Positions 1 through 7,695 of a stretch of 16,027 nt of DNA are shown here, one piece after another. A model generated the notes under the pieces. That model ran no database searches and was not told the DNA's origin. It saw nothing but the letters and a program-made list of their open reading frames with translations. Source of the DNA: Acanthamoeba sp. SK_2022b (taxonomy: Eukaryota; Discosea; Longamoebia; Acanthamoebidae); contig JANDJZ010000959.1 of the NCBI GenBank assembly GCA_027943245.1, positions 1-16,027 on the forward strand, read 5' to 3'. The position numbers and the translations under genes were made by a program. Every line of letters begins with the position of its first letter. Within the stretch, counting starts at the first letter, position 1.

Positions 1-665
1 CGGCGTCGGTCACCCAGCTCGACCTCCTCATGGCCGAGATGAAGAACGACCCGCGCGCCATGATCCACCTGGCCCCGCGGCTCGAGCGCACGATGCAGCG
101 GCTCAACCTGCACGACGCGTGGGACGACGAGCGGCTGAGGAAGAAGGAGCGCGAGCGCGAGCTCCGCGAGCGGGAGAAGGAGCGCGAGCGGGAGAAGAAC
201 AGTCGCAACGGCTCGTCGTCGTCGTCGTCGTCCAAGTCGGGCTTCAAGCGGTCGCTGTCGCTCAAGATGCGCGGCGAGAAGAAGTACGACAAGGACCGGA
301 TAGGCGGCGTGGACAAGGACAAGGGCAAGGGCAAAGAGAAGGAAAGGGAAAAGGAAAAGGAGAAGGAAAAGGGCCGAGAGCAGGACAGCCACAACCACCA
401 CAATCACCACCACCACAACGAAGAGGAAGAGGAGGAGGACGAGCCGGAGGAAGGCGAGGACGGCTCGTCGCCGTCGTCGTCGTCGTCCATATCGGCCATC
501 GCTTCGAACAACAGCAGCAGCGCCGAGTGGGACCTCGGAGGCAACAAGCGACCGACCGCGACGTCCTCCTCGCCCTCGGGGAGCGGCGTCAAGTCGCGCA
601 AGCCCTCGCGAGAGGCCGCGAGCCACGAGCGAAAGCGGCCGCAGCCCCACCGACCGAGCGCGTGA
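1..665 (+). CDS. C-terminal part of an unidentified low-complexity, highly charged protein (open at left edge)
   Basis: The reading frame is open to the left edge (first complete codon at base 3) and ends with TGA at 663-665, so the start lies outside the window. The first ~35 visible residues look like a folded helical segment (LAPRLERTMQRL). Then come a long Arg/Glu/Lys run that could form a single alpha helix or coiled coil, a poly-Ser tract, a Lys/Glu/Gly repeat, a His/Asn run (HNHHNHHHHN), an acidic Glu/Asp block, and a basic Ser/Pro-rich tail. Such tails are usually disordered. GC-rich third positions support real coding. I do not recognise the family; the catalytic or binding part, if any, is upstream. 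The overlapping frame starting at 119 is a shadow of the same repeats. Confidence 0.65.
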   Translation, partial: ASVTQLDLLMAEMKNDPRAMIHLAPRLERTMQRLNLHDAWDDERLRKKERERELREREKEREREKNSRNGSSSSSSSKSGFKRSLSLKMRGEKKYDKDRIGGVDKDKGKGKEKEREKEKEKEKGREQDSHNHHNHHHHNEEEEEEDEPEEGEDGSSPSSSSSISAIASNNSSSAEWDLGGNKRPTATSSSPSGSGVKSRKPSREAASHERKRPQPHRPSA

Positions 666-942
666 GCCAACGAACCAAACACAAACGAAACACAAACCAC
701 AACCCCAACGCTCCACCGGAACGGAGCGGAGCGCGCGCTGCCCCCTCTCCCTCCCCCCCTCCCCGTAGTCTGTACGTAGATGGCCTGCGCAAGAGCCTCC
801 CCGTTCTCGAAGAAGAAGAAGAAGAAGAAGGTTGGTTGGTTGGTTATGAACGATCGAAAAATCCATTTCTGGTGGTAGCGGTCCAACAGTCATCCCTTTC
901 CTCTCTTGCCCTCCTCTTGCCACCTCTTCTCGCCGGCGAGTA
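666..942. other. Intergenic spacer between two genes with facing 3' ends
   Basis: This stretch separates the stop of the left-edge gene from the stop of the minus-strand EBAG9-like gene, so it should hold both 3' UTRs. It contains a C/T-rich run near 740-765, a short GAA triplet repeat (about 811-830) and a TTGG tetranucleotide repeat (about 831-844). No reading frame in it looks genuine. Confidence 0.5.
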
Positions 943-1708
943 TTACTCGAGCCCATCATCGTCCTCGCCCCAGGCACCCCCTTCGGCGTCGTCCTCCTGC
1001 GACGGCGCGTGCGGGCGACACGGCGTGAGGCGAGAGCACTGCGCTACGCGTTGGGAGGGAGGGAGGGTTGGGTGGGGGTATACCCAGGACGGGTCGGCCT
1101 CGACGGTAAGGCGGCTGGCCAGCGGCTTGCTGGCCGAGGTGGTGGGCTTGTGGATGATGGTCGGTCGCACGTAGGTGGGCTCCATGTCCTGGAAGTAGTC
1201 CACCTCCTCGACTCTTGAGCAGGAAACACCGTCAGTCTACGTGCCTCTACTCGACACGTACACGCGCTGTAACCCTCTTCTGGCGAGTGGAGGGGTACTT
1301 CTTGGGTGGCTGCTGTGTAGGCTGCGGCTTGGCGATGGGCTTGGCGGCAGCGGGCAGGGCGGATGCAGGCGACGGGGCCTCTACTCGCTTGGGAAGGGGG
1401 GCGGGGATAGCTTCGGGGGCGCGACGCACGTTGATGCTGCCACCGCCAGGTGGGAAAGTGGCGGGCGATGAGGGAGGCGAGGATGAGGGCGAGAACGTTG
1501 AGGTAACGTTGCTCGCGTTGGTGGACACAAACACGCCCGCTCCAGAATTGCTCTCCTCGATACCCGCGGAAGTAGATGACAATGCATGTGAGGAAGAGGA
1601 GGAGGAGGAGGAGGAGGAAGGAGGAGGAACGTTGAGGGCTGCCTCCTGCAGGGCCTGCGAGTCCGCCTGTGCGTCAGGGAGGCACGACGCGAACAGCGCG
1701 TTGCCCAT
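943..1708 (-). CDS. EBAG9/RCAS1-like protein, three exons
   Basis: Proposed exons are 1708 to ~1264, ~1211 to 1084 and 996 to 943. The ATG at 1706-1708 has an A-rich leader and gives an N terminus MGNALFASC, where Gly2 and Cys9 could accept myristate and palmitate (inference). A low-complexity Ser/Pro/Ala linker follows. Exon 2 encodes VDYFQDMEPTYVRPTIIHKP, which resembles the DYFxDMxPT-x-IxK block of EBAG9/RCAS1, a Golgi-associated protein that modulates secretion; a Ser-Arg-Leu follows in both. Exon 3 encodes an acidic, Trp-containing tail (AWGEDDDGLE), like the stretch before the coiled coil in EBAG9, but the coiled coil is absent. The second intron (997-1083, GT-AG, 87 nt) is in frame without stops, so retention would still give a protein. 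The first splice has two possible donors. Homology rests on about 25 residues. Confidence 0.5.
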
Positions 1709-1985
1709 TGTTGTTTCCTTTGATCTGATCTAAAAAAATGCCGAAAATAAAGAAATATAATTGTGAGAGAAATCGGAGGCCGAACGGCGGTACTCCACAC
1801 CACACTGTGAGTGTTTACAGTGAACCATTGGGTGAAGCACTTCTGCCACTACCTGTACGGCCAGTTTGTGGCTGCCTGCTTGCACCGGTCCCTCGTTGTA
1901 TAGTTCTCTATTCTATATTCTATTTTCTTTATCTTTTTTGTTCCTCACAAAGGTGGACTCAGTTGGTAGCAGCGGGGGTCGACGA
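1709..1985. other. Upstream region of the EBAG9-like gene and 3' flank of the broken saposin copy
   Basis: No gene is seen here. The first part (1709-1790) is the AT-richer 5' flank of the minus-strand EBAG9-like gene. From 1792 the sequence belongs to the duplicated block also present at 10466 onwards. Bases 1908-1945 are T-rich. Confidence 0.5.
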
Positions 1986-2395
1986 CTAGCACACACCAGC
2001 GTTCTTGCAGATCTGATCGAGGCTCACGCCCTCGGCGGTCGCGTTGACCACGTAGGGCACGAAGCCTTCCACGAAGTTATCGCACGGCAGGGCCACGGCA
2101 GGGATCAGGTTGCACATGGCCTCGAGCTGGCTGATGATGGTAGCCTAGGTGGCGTTGGCTTTGATGTAGGAGACGACTAGATAGGCGGCTAAGTTGCAGA
2201 ATGAGCATTTTGAAGGGTCCGGCTCGGTTCTCTGCGCGTCGGCCAGGTTGGCGGACGACAGGGTCAGGGCGAGGATGACGGCCACGGAGACGAGAAGTGA
2301 GGTGAAGATGTTCATTGCTGTCTTGTTTGTGTGGGCTGGGGAAAGATATCGACTGGCGTTGCAACGGGCGCCATTCGGCCAGCTTACCAAATACA
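1792..2395. repeat. Segmental duplication, copy A (saposin-like block)
   Basis: This block is closely similar to 10466-11085. Both start at ACTCCACACCACACTGTGAG, continue through a matched 3' flank, the saposin-like coding region and about 80 bp of 5' flank, and lose similarity beyond it. Copy B carries about 18 extra bases after its GGCCAGTTTGTGG that are missing here. Duplication of coding sequence together with both flanks indicates a genomic segment copy, not retroposition of an mRNA. Confidence 0.85.
1986..2315 (-). pseudogene. Saposin-like (amoebapore-type) secreted protein, broken by one in-frame stop
   Basis: This is a close paralogue of the intact gene at 10673-10990. The ATG is at 2313-2315 and the matching terminal stop at 1986-1988, a frame of 110 codons. 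A TAG at 2145-2147 (codon 57) interrupts it between the second and third saposin cysteines. The signal peptide, the first CxxC and the downstream cysteine-bearing helices remain recognisable in one frame on both sides of the stop, so only a single nonsense change is visible. The region between signal peptide and first cysteine is longer than in the intact copy. As annotated, only a short N-terminal fragment lacking most disulphide partners would be made. A sequencing error or readthrough cannot be excluded. Confidence 0.75.
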
Positions 2396-3041
2396 AGAGG
2401 GTTTAAACATGGAAGTTGGTGGACGCGACTGCCCCATATTTGACCCCCCTAGACCCATCACTAATAAATTAAACTTTATGATGAGGTCTAGAGAGAATCT
2501 GCACAGCAGGGTAGGAACTGTCTTGCCTTGTTGAGTGAGTACTGAAGAGGCACATGTCCTTGGGATTGGTCAGCAGGGTGGTGAGATCATCTTCTCTCCA
2601 CACATAGGCACTACTCTCTTCAGCACATACACTCTCACATAGCCTGGTGCTTGGCCATGGTCTAGCCTGCTCACAGTAGTGGGCTTCCTTTTACCTGCCA
2701 GTTCTCATGGTTGTCCTGCATTGGTGGAGGTGGAAGTGATAATTATGAGGAGGATGATGATGCCACCACCAAAAATCATATTTATCTGTTTATAACTTTA
2801 TCCTCTCATTGGCTGACTTTTGGACCAATGGACCTAAAACACAACAAAACACACCATTCACCAATGGTGATGATATCCTTTTTATGAACATGGGTCACTC
2901 ATAACATGGGTGTCACCCTTGTTTCTATTGGTGGATTCTATTTTTGGTATTGTGGTTTGAAGTGGGTCGTGTGTGACATGCCCCTCTCTTTACTGGGGAG
3001 GTGAGTTCAGTTTTCTTGGTTTTCAGGCAGTTCCTTAAATA
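2396..3041. other. AT-rich stretch without a clear gene
   Basis: Composition drops sharply to AT-rich compared with the flanking genes. Apart from the weak minus-strand coding-like fragment at about 2476-2720, nothing supports a gene. An AATAAA-like motif occurs near 2463. The stretch ends at the dispersed repeat R1. It resembles the AT-rich island at 7190-10069, which also ends at a copy of R1. Confidence 0.5.
2476..2720 (-). pseudogene. Possible frame-shifted coding remnant, unidentified
   Basis: On the minus strand two adjacent frames look protein-like in succession. One carries LDHGQAPGYVRVYVLKRVV, and the next carries DDLTTLLTNPKDMCLFSTH and ends near 2476. The switch between frames about 2590-2640 is what a decayed coding sequence would leave. 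I do not recognise the protein. The AT-rich setting next to R1 suggests mobile-element debris, but this is inference. Confidence 0.25.
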
Positions 3042-3172
3042 TGCACCACAACGAATTCTCCCCAACTCTCCTACCGGCTCATGATTGCCCTTAGCTCGTC
3101 TGCCGACTTGCCCTCCTCCCCACCCTTCGTGACACCTTCCTCTTGCTCGCCTACCGATCGACCAGCCCCATC
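3042..3172. repeat. Dispersed repeat R1, copy 1
   Basis: About 130 bp closely matches 10070-10198 on the same strand. Shared segments include CACCACAAC, the run TTAGCTCGTCTGCCGACT, and CACCCTTCGTGACACCTTCC. Similarity starts abruptly at CACCACAAC and fades after the ACCAGCCCC/ACCATCCCC stretch. In both places it closes an AT-rich region and lies in the same orientation upstream of a saposin-like fragment. It could be the end of a mobile element or a copied promoter/leader segment. Confidence 0.8.
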
Positions 3173-4031
3173 ACCAACGCCTACACTCCCGTTGCCCACG
3201 CCATCGCCCATTGCCAACGCACACTTCGCCTGTGCCATCATCTGCTATCGCCAACGCACACTTCGCCTGCCGCCGCCCGCCAAGGCTTACGCTCCCGTCG
3301 TCCTCGCCGTCGCCCACCATCGCCAACGACATCCATTGCCAACGGGCCCGCACTTCGACCTGCCTTGCCAAGGCCTTTGTTCCCATCGCCCACGCCGTCG
3401 CCCGTTGCACCCCCCTGGCTGCATGTCATGAAGCAGTGACGCTCGCATGCGAGTGTCTGCCAATGCCGCCAGCCATGGACTGTAACTGCCCCGGTGCGAG
3501 GCCGCAACGTACGTTGGTCAAGCCGCGGGCCACTGCGCGAGTCCCCTTTGTCTCGCCTTCCGCGGGGATGAAGGCGACCACCGGCAATCTTCCGCGCCTT
3601 CCTCAAGCCAGGTGTACGGCCCTCGAGGAGCGTGAACGTGGTTCCGTGAGGGACTGCCGAGCTGTCGGCGACTTCCGCCCCATGGTGCCCACCTTCCGCC
3701 GTCCGGGCAGGGAGCTCCCCGCCCGCGGCCTCGCCGGCTTACCACTGTGCCACCGGGGCAATGCGGCCGTGGTCGGCCGCCCATCCAACACACCGCTCAA
3801 CGGGCCGCCAACGCAAACCCCGAGAAACCCATCCAGTGGGCCCGCCATGGGGGCGATTCGCCCTCCTGGCGTTGAGAGTCCAACCCAGTGGCCACTGGGT
3901 AGAACCCCACGCAGCACACCCGCCTGCTATGCTTAGCGCTTCCGCCTGCCGTAGCTAATGTGCACAATTTGTGCAGTGTTCCCTTCGAGGCCTCCAGACG
4001 CTCACCTGCGAGAACGCAACCCTCGCTATGC
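3173..4031. other. GC-rich stretch with internal repeats, no convincing gene
   Basis: Long frames exist on both strands, but they are Pro/Arg/His-rich and mutually overlapping, as expected for GC-rich non-coding DNA. Visible structure includes a 20-bp unit GCCAACGCACACTTCGCCTG at 3213-3232 and again at 3250-3269, further degenerate GCCAACG/GTCGCCCA units to about 3410, and an 18-bp perfect palindrome at 3883-3900. No protein family could be recognised. Confidence 0.45.
3883..3900. repeat. 18-bp perfect palindrome
   Basis: ACCCAGTGGCCACTGGGT reads the same on both strands. A related half-site CCAGTGGGCCC lies about 50 bp to the left. Its function is unknown; it lies in otherwise unassigned sequence. 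Confidence 0.5.
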
Positions 4032-4196
4032 CTAGCCCTCTGCAGGGTATAGCCCAAGCATTGCCACGACTAAATAGGCGGCTAAGTTGCAGAATGAGCA
4101 AACCGAAGCGCTCTGCGCGTCGGCCAGGTTGGCGGACGACAGGGTCAGGGCGAGAATGACGGCCACGGAGACGAGATGTGAGGTGAAGATGTTCAT
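4032..4196 (-). pseudogene. Truncated saposin-like copy fused to unrelated sequence
   Basis: The ATG at 4194-4196, the whole signal peptide (28 residues ending ADAQ) and the first two saposin cysteines (CSFC) match the other two copies. Similarity stops abruptly near 4066, after the segment encoding AAYLVV. The frame then runs about ten codons through unrelated sequence to TAG at 4032-4034, giving a 54-residue product. The remaining four cysteines are missing, so no saposin fold can form. About 70 bp of 5' flank is also shared with the other copies. The breakpoint looks like a recombination or deletion junction. Confidence 0.8.
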
Positions 4197-4375
4197 TGCT
4201 GTCTTGTTGGTGCGGGCTGGGGAAAGATAGCGACCGGCGTTACAACTGGCGCCCGTTTCCGCCTGGCCAGCAGACGAGGCTTAAGGGTGCAGTACGCAGG
4301 ATTTACAGTACACCTTCCTTTTCGCAAGGTTTTCTGTTTTTTGATCCTAACCATTGACTCCAGGTGAACTTGAAC

Positions 4376-4930
4376 ATGTGGGCTGCAAGGGGGACCCTGT
4401 TGGTTACATTGGGGGTAGCGCTCCTCTGTGTAGCCTCCACAAACTCGGAGACGATCAACATCGGTGGGACAGTGTACTTGACCTTTGCCAATGCTACGGC
4501 TTGCAAAGCTGCTGTAAAGGACATCCTCATCAACAGCAACTGCGCTTCTGTTGACCAGTGCGGGACAAACCCTCCGACCATGGCCATAAAGCCATGCAGC
4601 ACATCGTATGGAGGCCTCCTGCACTATGACGCTGGCTACCTCCTCCCATCTGGATTCACGGGCACCCAGGAGTACTTTGGGGCTCCCTCACTCCAGCTCT
4701 GCGATGGTGGTTTTGGGGACTCCAAGCAGATAGTCGCTTGGACCTTTGGCGACCAACAATCGGTTTTCAACTTCGGGAACAGAGTGACTGGTGAGTGTGA
4801 CACTCTGATCAACAAGATCGGCAAGAATGTGACCATACGGCCTGTTGGCAGCTATGGCTGCTGCATCGTCAAACCTGCTCCCATGCTTTACCCAGTACCA
4901 TTTGTATCATTCTTAACCTATTCACAGTAA
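4376..4930 (+). CDS. Secreted eight-cysteine protein, paralogue 1 (unrecognised family)
   Basis: The 184-residue protein starts at the ATG at 4376; an in-frame GTG upstream at 4364 is not a likely start. Residues 1-23 form a signal peptide (hydrophobic LLVTLGVALLCVA). The mature part has eight cysteines at about 43, 56, 62, 74, 109, 141, 162 and 163, and possible N-glycosylation sites at NAT and NVT. It aligns along its length with the minus-strand neighbour ending at 4957: the first four cysteine gaps are identical, and both share TSYxGLL, a WTF-D-Q segment and the C-terminal VPFVSF. No transmembrane segment or GPI-type tail is seen. A C/T-rich run, a CTAAC branch-like motif and CAG end just before the start (about 4336-4363), so a 5' UTR intron or an upstream exon is possible. 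Function is unknown; an extracellular or vacuolar role is inferred. Confidence 0.8.
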   Translation: MWAARGTLLVTLGVALLCVASTNSETINIGGTVYLTFANATACKAAVKDILINSNCASVDQCGTNPPTMAIKPCSTSYGGLLHYDAGYLLPSGFTGTQEYFGAPSLQLCDGGFGDSKQIVAWTFGDQQSVFNFGNRVTGECDTLINKIGKNVTIRPVGSYGCCIVKPAPMLYPVPFVSFLTYSQ

Positions 4931-4956
4931 AGATTATAACGGTGTCCTCTTCTATA

Positions 4957-5502
4957 TTACTGTGATTGGAAAGAGACAAACGGGACCCCAGCTCGCAAGG
5001 GAGATGGAGAAACGTCACAGCATTGCCCGTAGCGAAAGGGCGAGGTCATGGTGATGGAGAGGGCCGCTTTGTTCAACTGGGAGGAGCAATCGCCAGAGCC
5101 TAAGTCGTTGAAGTTAACGAGAGTCTGTAGGTCAGCAAAGGTCCACGTGAGGCTTGGGCCGCGGTCCTTGCACAGCCTCAGACCCGGCTGACCTGCGTAG
5201 TCCAAGTTTCCCTCCACACCTCCCCAGAAGACATAGGCTGCGTTGTAGGAGAGCAGGCCCTTGTAGCTTGTGGCGCAGTTCCGGATGGTGAGGGTTGAAG
5301 CCTTCCCCCTACACCCAAAGGAGTAGGGACAATCTGTGTTGTTGAAGATGTCAAGCGAAGCGGCCAGGCAGGAATCCACATCACCAAAGCTCATGGTGAG
5401 CATATCAGGGGACATGATGTTGACTGACGCCGCCGACATGGCACAAGTCGCCCATAGCAAGACCAATGCGAAGATGCATAGAGAAACCTTCTTCGCCCCC
5501 AT
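4957..5502 (-). CDS. Secreted eight-cysteine protein, paralogue 2 (unrecognised family)
   Basis: The 181-residue protein starts at the ATG at 5500-5502, directly followed by a signal peptide (MGAKKVSLCIFALVLLWATC). An in-frame ATG 29 codons upstream would bury this signal and is rejected. Mature cysteines at about 45, 58, 64, 76, 111, 139, 161 and 162 match paralogue 1, with gaps of 13, 6, 12 and 35 identical in both. Shared motifs are CATSYKGLLSYNAAY against CSTSYGGLLHYDAGY, LTWTFADLQ against VAWTFGDQQ, and the ending VPFVSF. NNTDC is a possible glycosylation site. The gene converges on paralogue 1 with only 26 bp between stop codons, so their 3' ends probably overlap. I do not recognise the family. 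Confidence 0.8.
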   Translation of the reverse strand: MGAKKVSLCIFALVLLWATCAMSAASVNIMSPDMLTMSFGDVDSCLAASLDIFNNTDCPYSFGCRGKASTLTIRNCATSYKGLLSYNAAYVFWGGVEGNLDYAGQPGLRLCKDRGPSLTWTFADLQTLVNFNDLGSGDCSSQLNKAALSITMTSPFRYGQCCDVSPSPLRAGVPFVSFQSQ

Positions 5503-5707
5503 GGTGTACAGACCGGTGGCAGTTACGTCAAGAAAAGCGCTTTGGAGGGGAGCACGTTGGTTCCTACCTTTATGCACCCAGGAAACCAAGACAGAATTGG
5601 TGGTTTTCGAACCTGTTTGGCCAAGCTATGGAGGCTGCGACGGCGAGCTTTGTTGACCTTGGAGATGCGCGAGGCGGCACGCCGACGTGCACCATCTCGC
5701 GCTGAAC

Positions 5708-5760
5708 TGAGCGCTCAGCGTGGCCCGCCGGAGGACATACTTGTCGAGCGTGAGCGCTCA
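5708..5760. repeat. Paired 10-bp palindromes TGAGCGCTCA
   Basis: The perfect palindrome TGAGCGCTCA occurs at 5708-5717 and again at 5751-5760. They lie at the 3' end of the Sel1-like gene and about 205-250 bp upstream of the start of paralogue 2, so they could be paired protein-binding sites for that gene or a chance pair in GC-rich coding sequence. Confidence 0.3.
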
Positions 5761-6289
5761 GATGGTGGTCGGGCGTGAAGTTGAGTAACGCCGCCGCCGT
5801 CGCCCGCCCGCCGCCGGCTTCCTTCTGCTTCGCCTCGAGCGAGACAGGCCTGCGCCTGTTCACGTTCGCTGACGTCGGCTGCGCTCGCCAGCGCTGCGCT
5901 TGTACATGCATTGAGATACCAGCCAAAGGCTTCGAGGTCATCCTTCTTGCGGGGGCTCCCCTCCTCGTACATTCGGGCGACTTTGAGCTGCGCCCTCACG
6001 TGGCCCTTCATCGCCGCCTCGATGTACCAGCGCACCACGCCACAGCCTGTTCGGTAGGCGAGGCCGACTTTGTTCTGAGCCTACAAGAGGAGCAACGTGA
6101 GCCTAGGGCTCTTCTCACGCGCACGCCAACACGCAAGCGCTGCGTTATACCTCCGCGAGACCGGCCTGCGCGGCGTGCGTGTACCAGCCTGGCGTGGATG
6201 AACTCATTGACGAGCTTTGGATCTTCGCGATATTAGAACTGGGCCTTTGGATCTCCGTGCTCGGCCGCCTTGTTAAACCTAAGTATTAA

Positions 6290-6385
<96 letters not shown>

Positions 6386-7190
6386 CAAAGCGCTCACAAG
6401 TCAGTGAGGCGAGGAAGCGCAATGGGAAAGCGTGGGCTGTGTACCAATAGAACGCCTGGGTGTGGTCACGCTCGACACCGCGCCCGCCATCGTACAGGTA
6501 CACCTGCCAATAGCATAGATGGAGCGCACATGGACTTGCTCTGCCGCTTTCACGTAGCTGCATGCGTGTGAGCGAAGAGAGTACAGCGGCACAAGGCGCA
6601 CGAAGTGTGTAGCACATACCATTCAAGCGCTTTAGCATAGTCGCCGTCCTTCTCGGCCTTCTGACCAATCTCGTAGAGCTGCTCTTCTGGTGACTGGCGG
6701 CCTGCCCGTTCAGTGGCGAGCACGACGCGTCAGGAGGGTCAGGCTTTAGCATGTTGCTGTTTGCGGAAAGTAAAAGGGTACCCAACAGCTGTTTGATCTT
6801 TCGCTCGGCCTTGAGAATGCCACCGCGCTTCTCTCTTTAGGAGGATCACTTTCGCCCTATAGGGTGTGCTGCGCGTAGATCGCGATTAAAATTGAGGAAC
6901 CGGCGAAGTTGGGCAACACCACCACTGCTTCGTTGTCGGATGGAGATTTCGCCGCTCCTGGCGGCTTCCTCTTGCGGCTCGTTGATCTCTGCCTCACCAT
7001 CTGTGCAAAAGAAAATGGGTAAGCGTGGGTGAGCTGCAACTTTTGCTGCCGACTTGTTCAGAGGCTGCGGGGCTCCACCGCCTGAGGATGAACCCGCCTC
7101 TCCAAAGACTTTTGTGCTGCCTTCCGTCACCTCTGCACCGATAATAAGCAAAACAACCACAGTGGCTTCATCTCCTTCTCTCACTTGGAC
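5715..7190 (-). pseudogene. Sel1-repeat protein, multi-exon, probably degraded or incomplete
   Basis: Sel1 repeats form helix pairs used as protein-interaction scaffolds, typically in ER-associated degradation or signalling. Candidate exons on the minus strand are ~7160-6846 (GC-rich, with an internal intron ending TTTTGCACAG near 6998), ~6835-6782, 6686-6620 (EEQLYEIGQKAEKDGDYAKA), 6557-~6443 and 6080-5715. Sel1 signatures include YVKAAEQ, YLYDGGRGVERDHTQAFYWY and AAMKGHVRAQLKVARMYEEG. Two defects are visible. A one-base frame break near 6510 separates SIYAIG from VYLYDGG. In the last exon one repeat passes from AYRTGCGV straight to VRWY, lacking about eight residues. The intron between the last two repeat exons contains a long ACGC microsatellite. 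The 5' end was not found; it would lie at or beyond the border of the AT-rich island. Either an error-containing real gene or a decaying copy is possible. Confidence 0.55.
6289..6386. repeat. ACGC tetranucleotide microsatellite, about 24 copies
   Basis: Uninterrupted (ACGC)n spans 98 bp. On the minus strand it sits in what appears to be an intron of the Sel1-like gene. Alternating purine-pyrimidine CG/CA steps are the kind that can adopt Z-DNA and expand readily. Confidence 0.95.
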
Positions 7191-7695
7191 CACTCATCTG
7201 CTGGCATGAATGAAAAACAGTTGTTGGGTGCAATCCCTTTGTACAACAACATTGTTCATGACCTACAAGAAAACTGTTGGGAGCCTCTACTGCTGCCTAG
7301 CTGGGAGAATTGGCTTTTCCATTTTCACTTCATCAAGCCCAGAACAGAGTGTTCAGAAAAAGTAACAAATGTCTCTTTTGGCAATGTACACTTTTTATAC
7401 ACAATGGAATAAAAACATCCAGAAGTATGTACAAGGCTCAAATTCTGTACACTGAGGTAAAACAGTGTTGAAAATTTTATCTTTTGTACTCAATATGTAT
7501 TGGTCAACATGAATTGTGTTTAAATTTTTGGAACTTTATCTCTTCCAAAGATTCAAAAATTTCTATGAGTACCTTGGGTGCAAATTGAAACATTGGCAAA
7601 ATGTAGTGGTGTTGAGTAGAAAATACATAACAAGAAATTGACTGTTTATTCACAATCATCTTTTAAGGGTTGGGATGGGCATTGGGTTTGAGTAA
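7191..7695. other. AT-rich left part of island; no confident gene
   Basis: Base composition switches near 7190 from GC-rich to AT-rich. One plus-strand frame (7185-7412, 75 codons) includes GAIPLYNNIVHDLQENCWEP and is followed by an AATAAA at about 7408, but I recognise no family. The rest to 7695 is AT-rich and stop-rich. Confidence 0.4.

Noticed and set aside
119..1174. 351-codon plus-strand frame over the left-edge gene and the following spacer
   Set aside because: It is an alternative frame of the Lys/Glu/Ser repeats and runs on into the antisense of the EBAG9-like gene.
3211..3936. 241-codon plus-strand frame in GC-rich sequence
   Set aside because: It overlaps equally long frames on both strands, is Pro/Arg-rich, shows no domain and contains short tandem repeats; it looks like chance openness at high GC.
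5503..5589. N-terminal extension of paralogue 2 to an upstream in-frame ATG
   Set aside because: The extension would place 29 polar residues before a clear signal peptide, while the downstream ATG matches the start position in paralogue 1.
7185..7412. 75-codon plus frame at the left edge of the AT-rich island
   Set aside because: It has no recognisable domain or paralogue in the window; it could be mobile-element debris but is not called as a gene.
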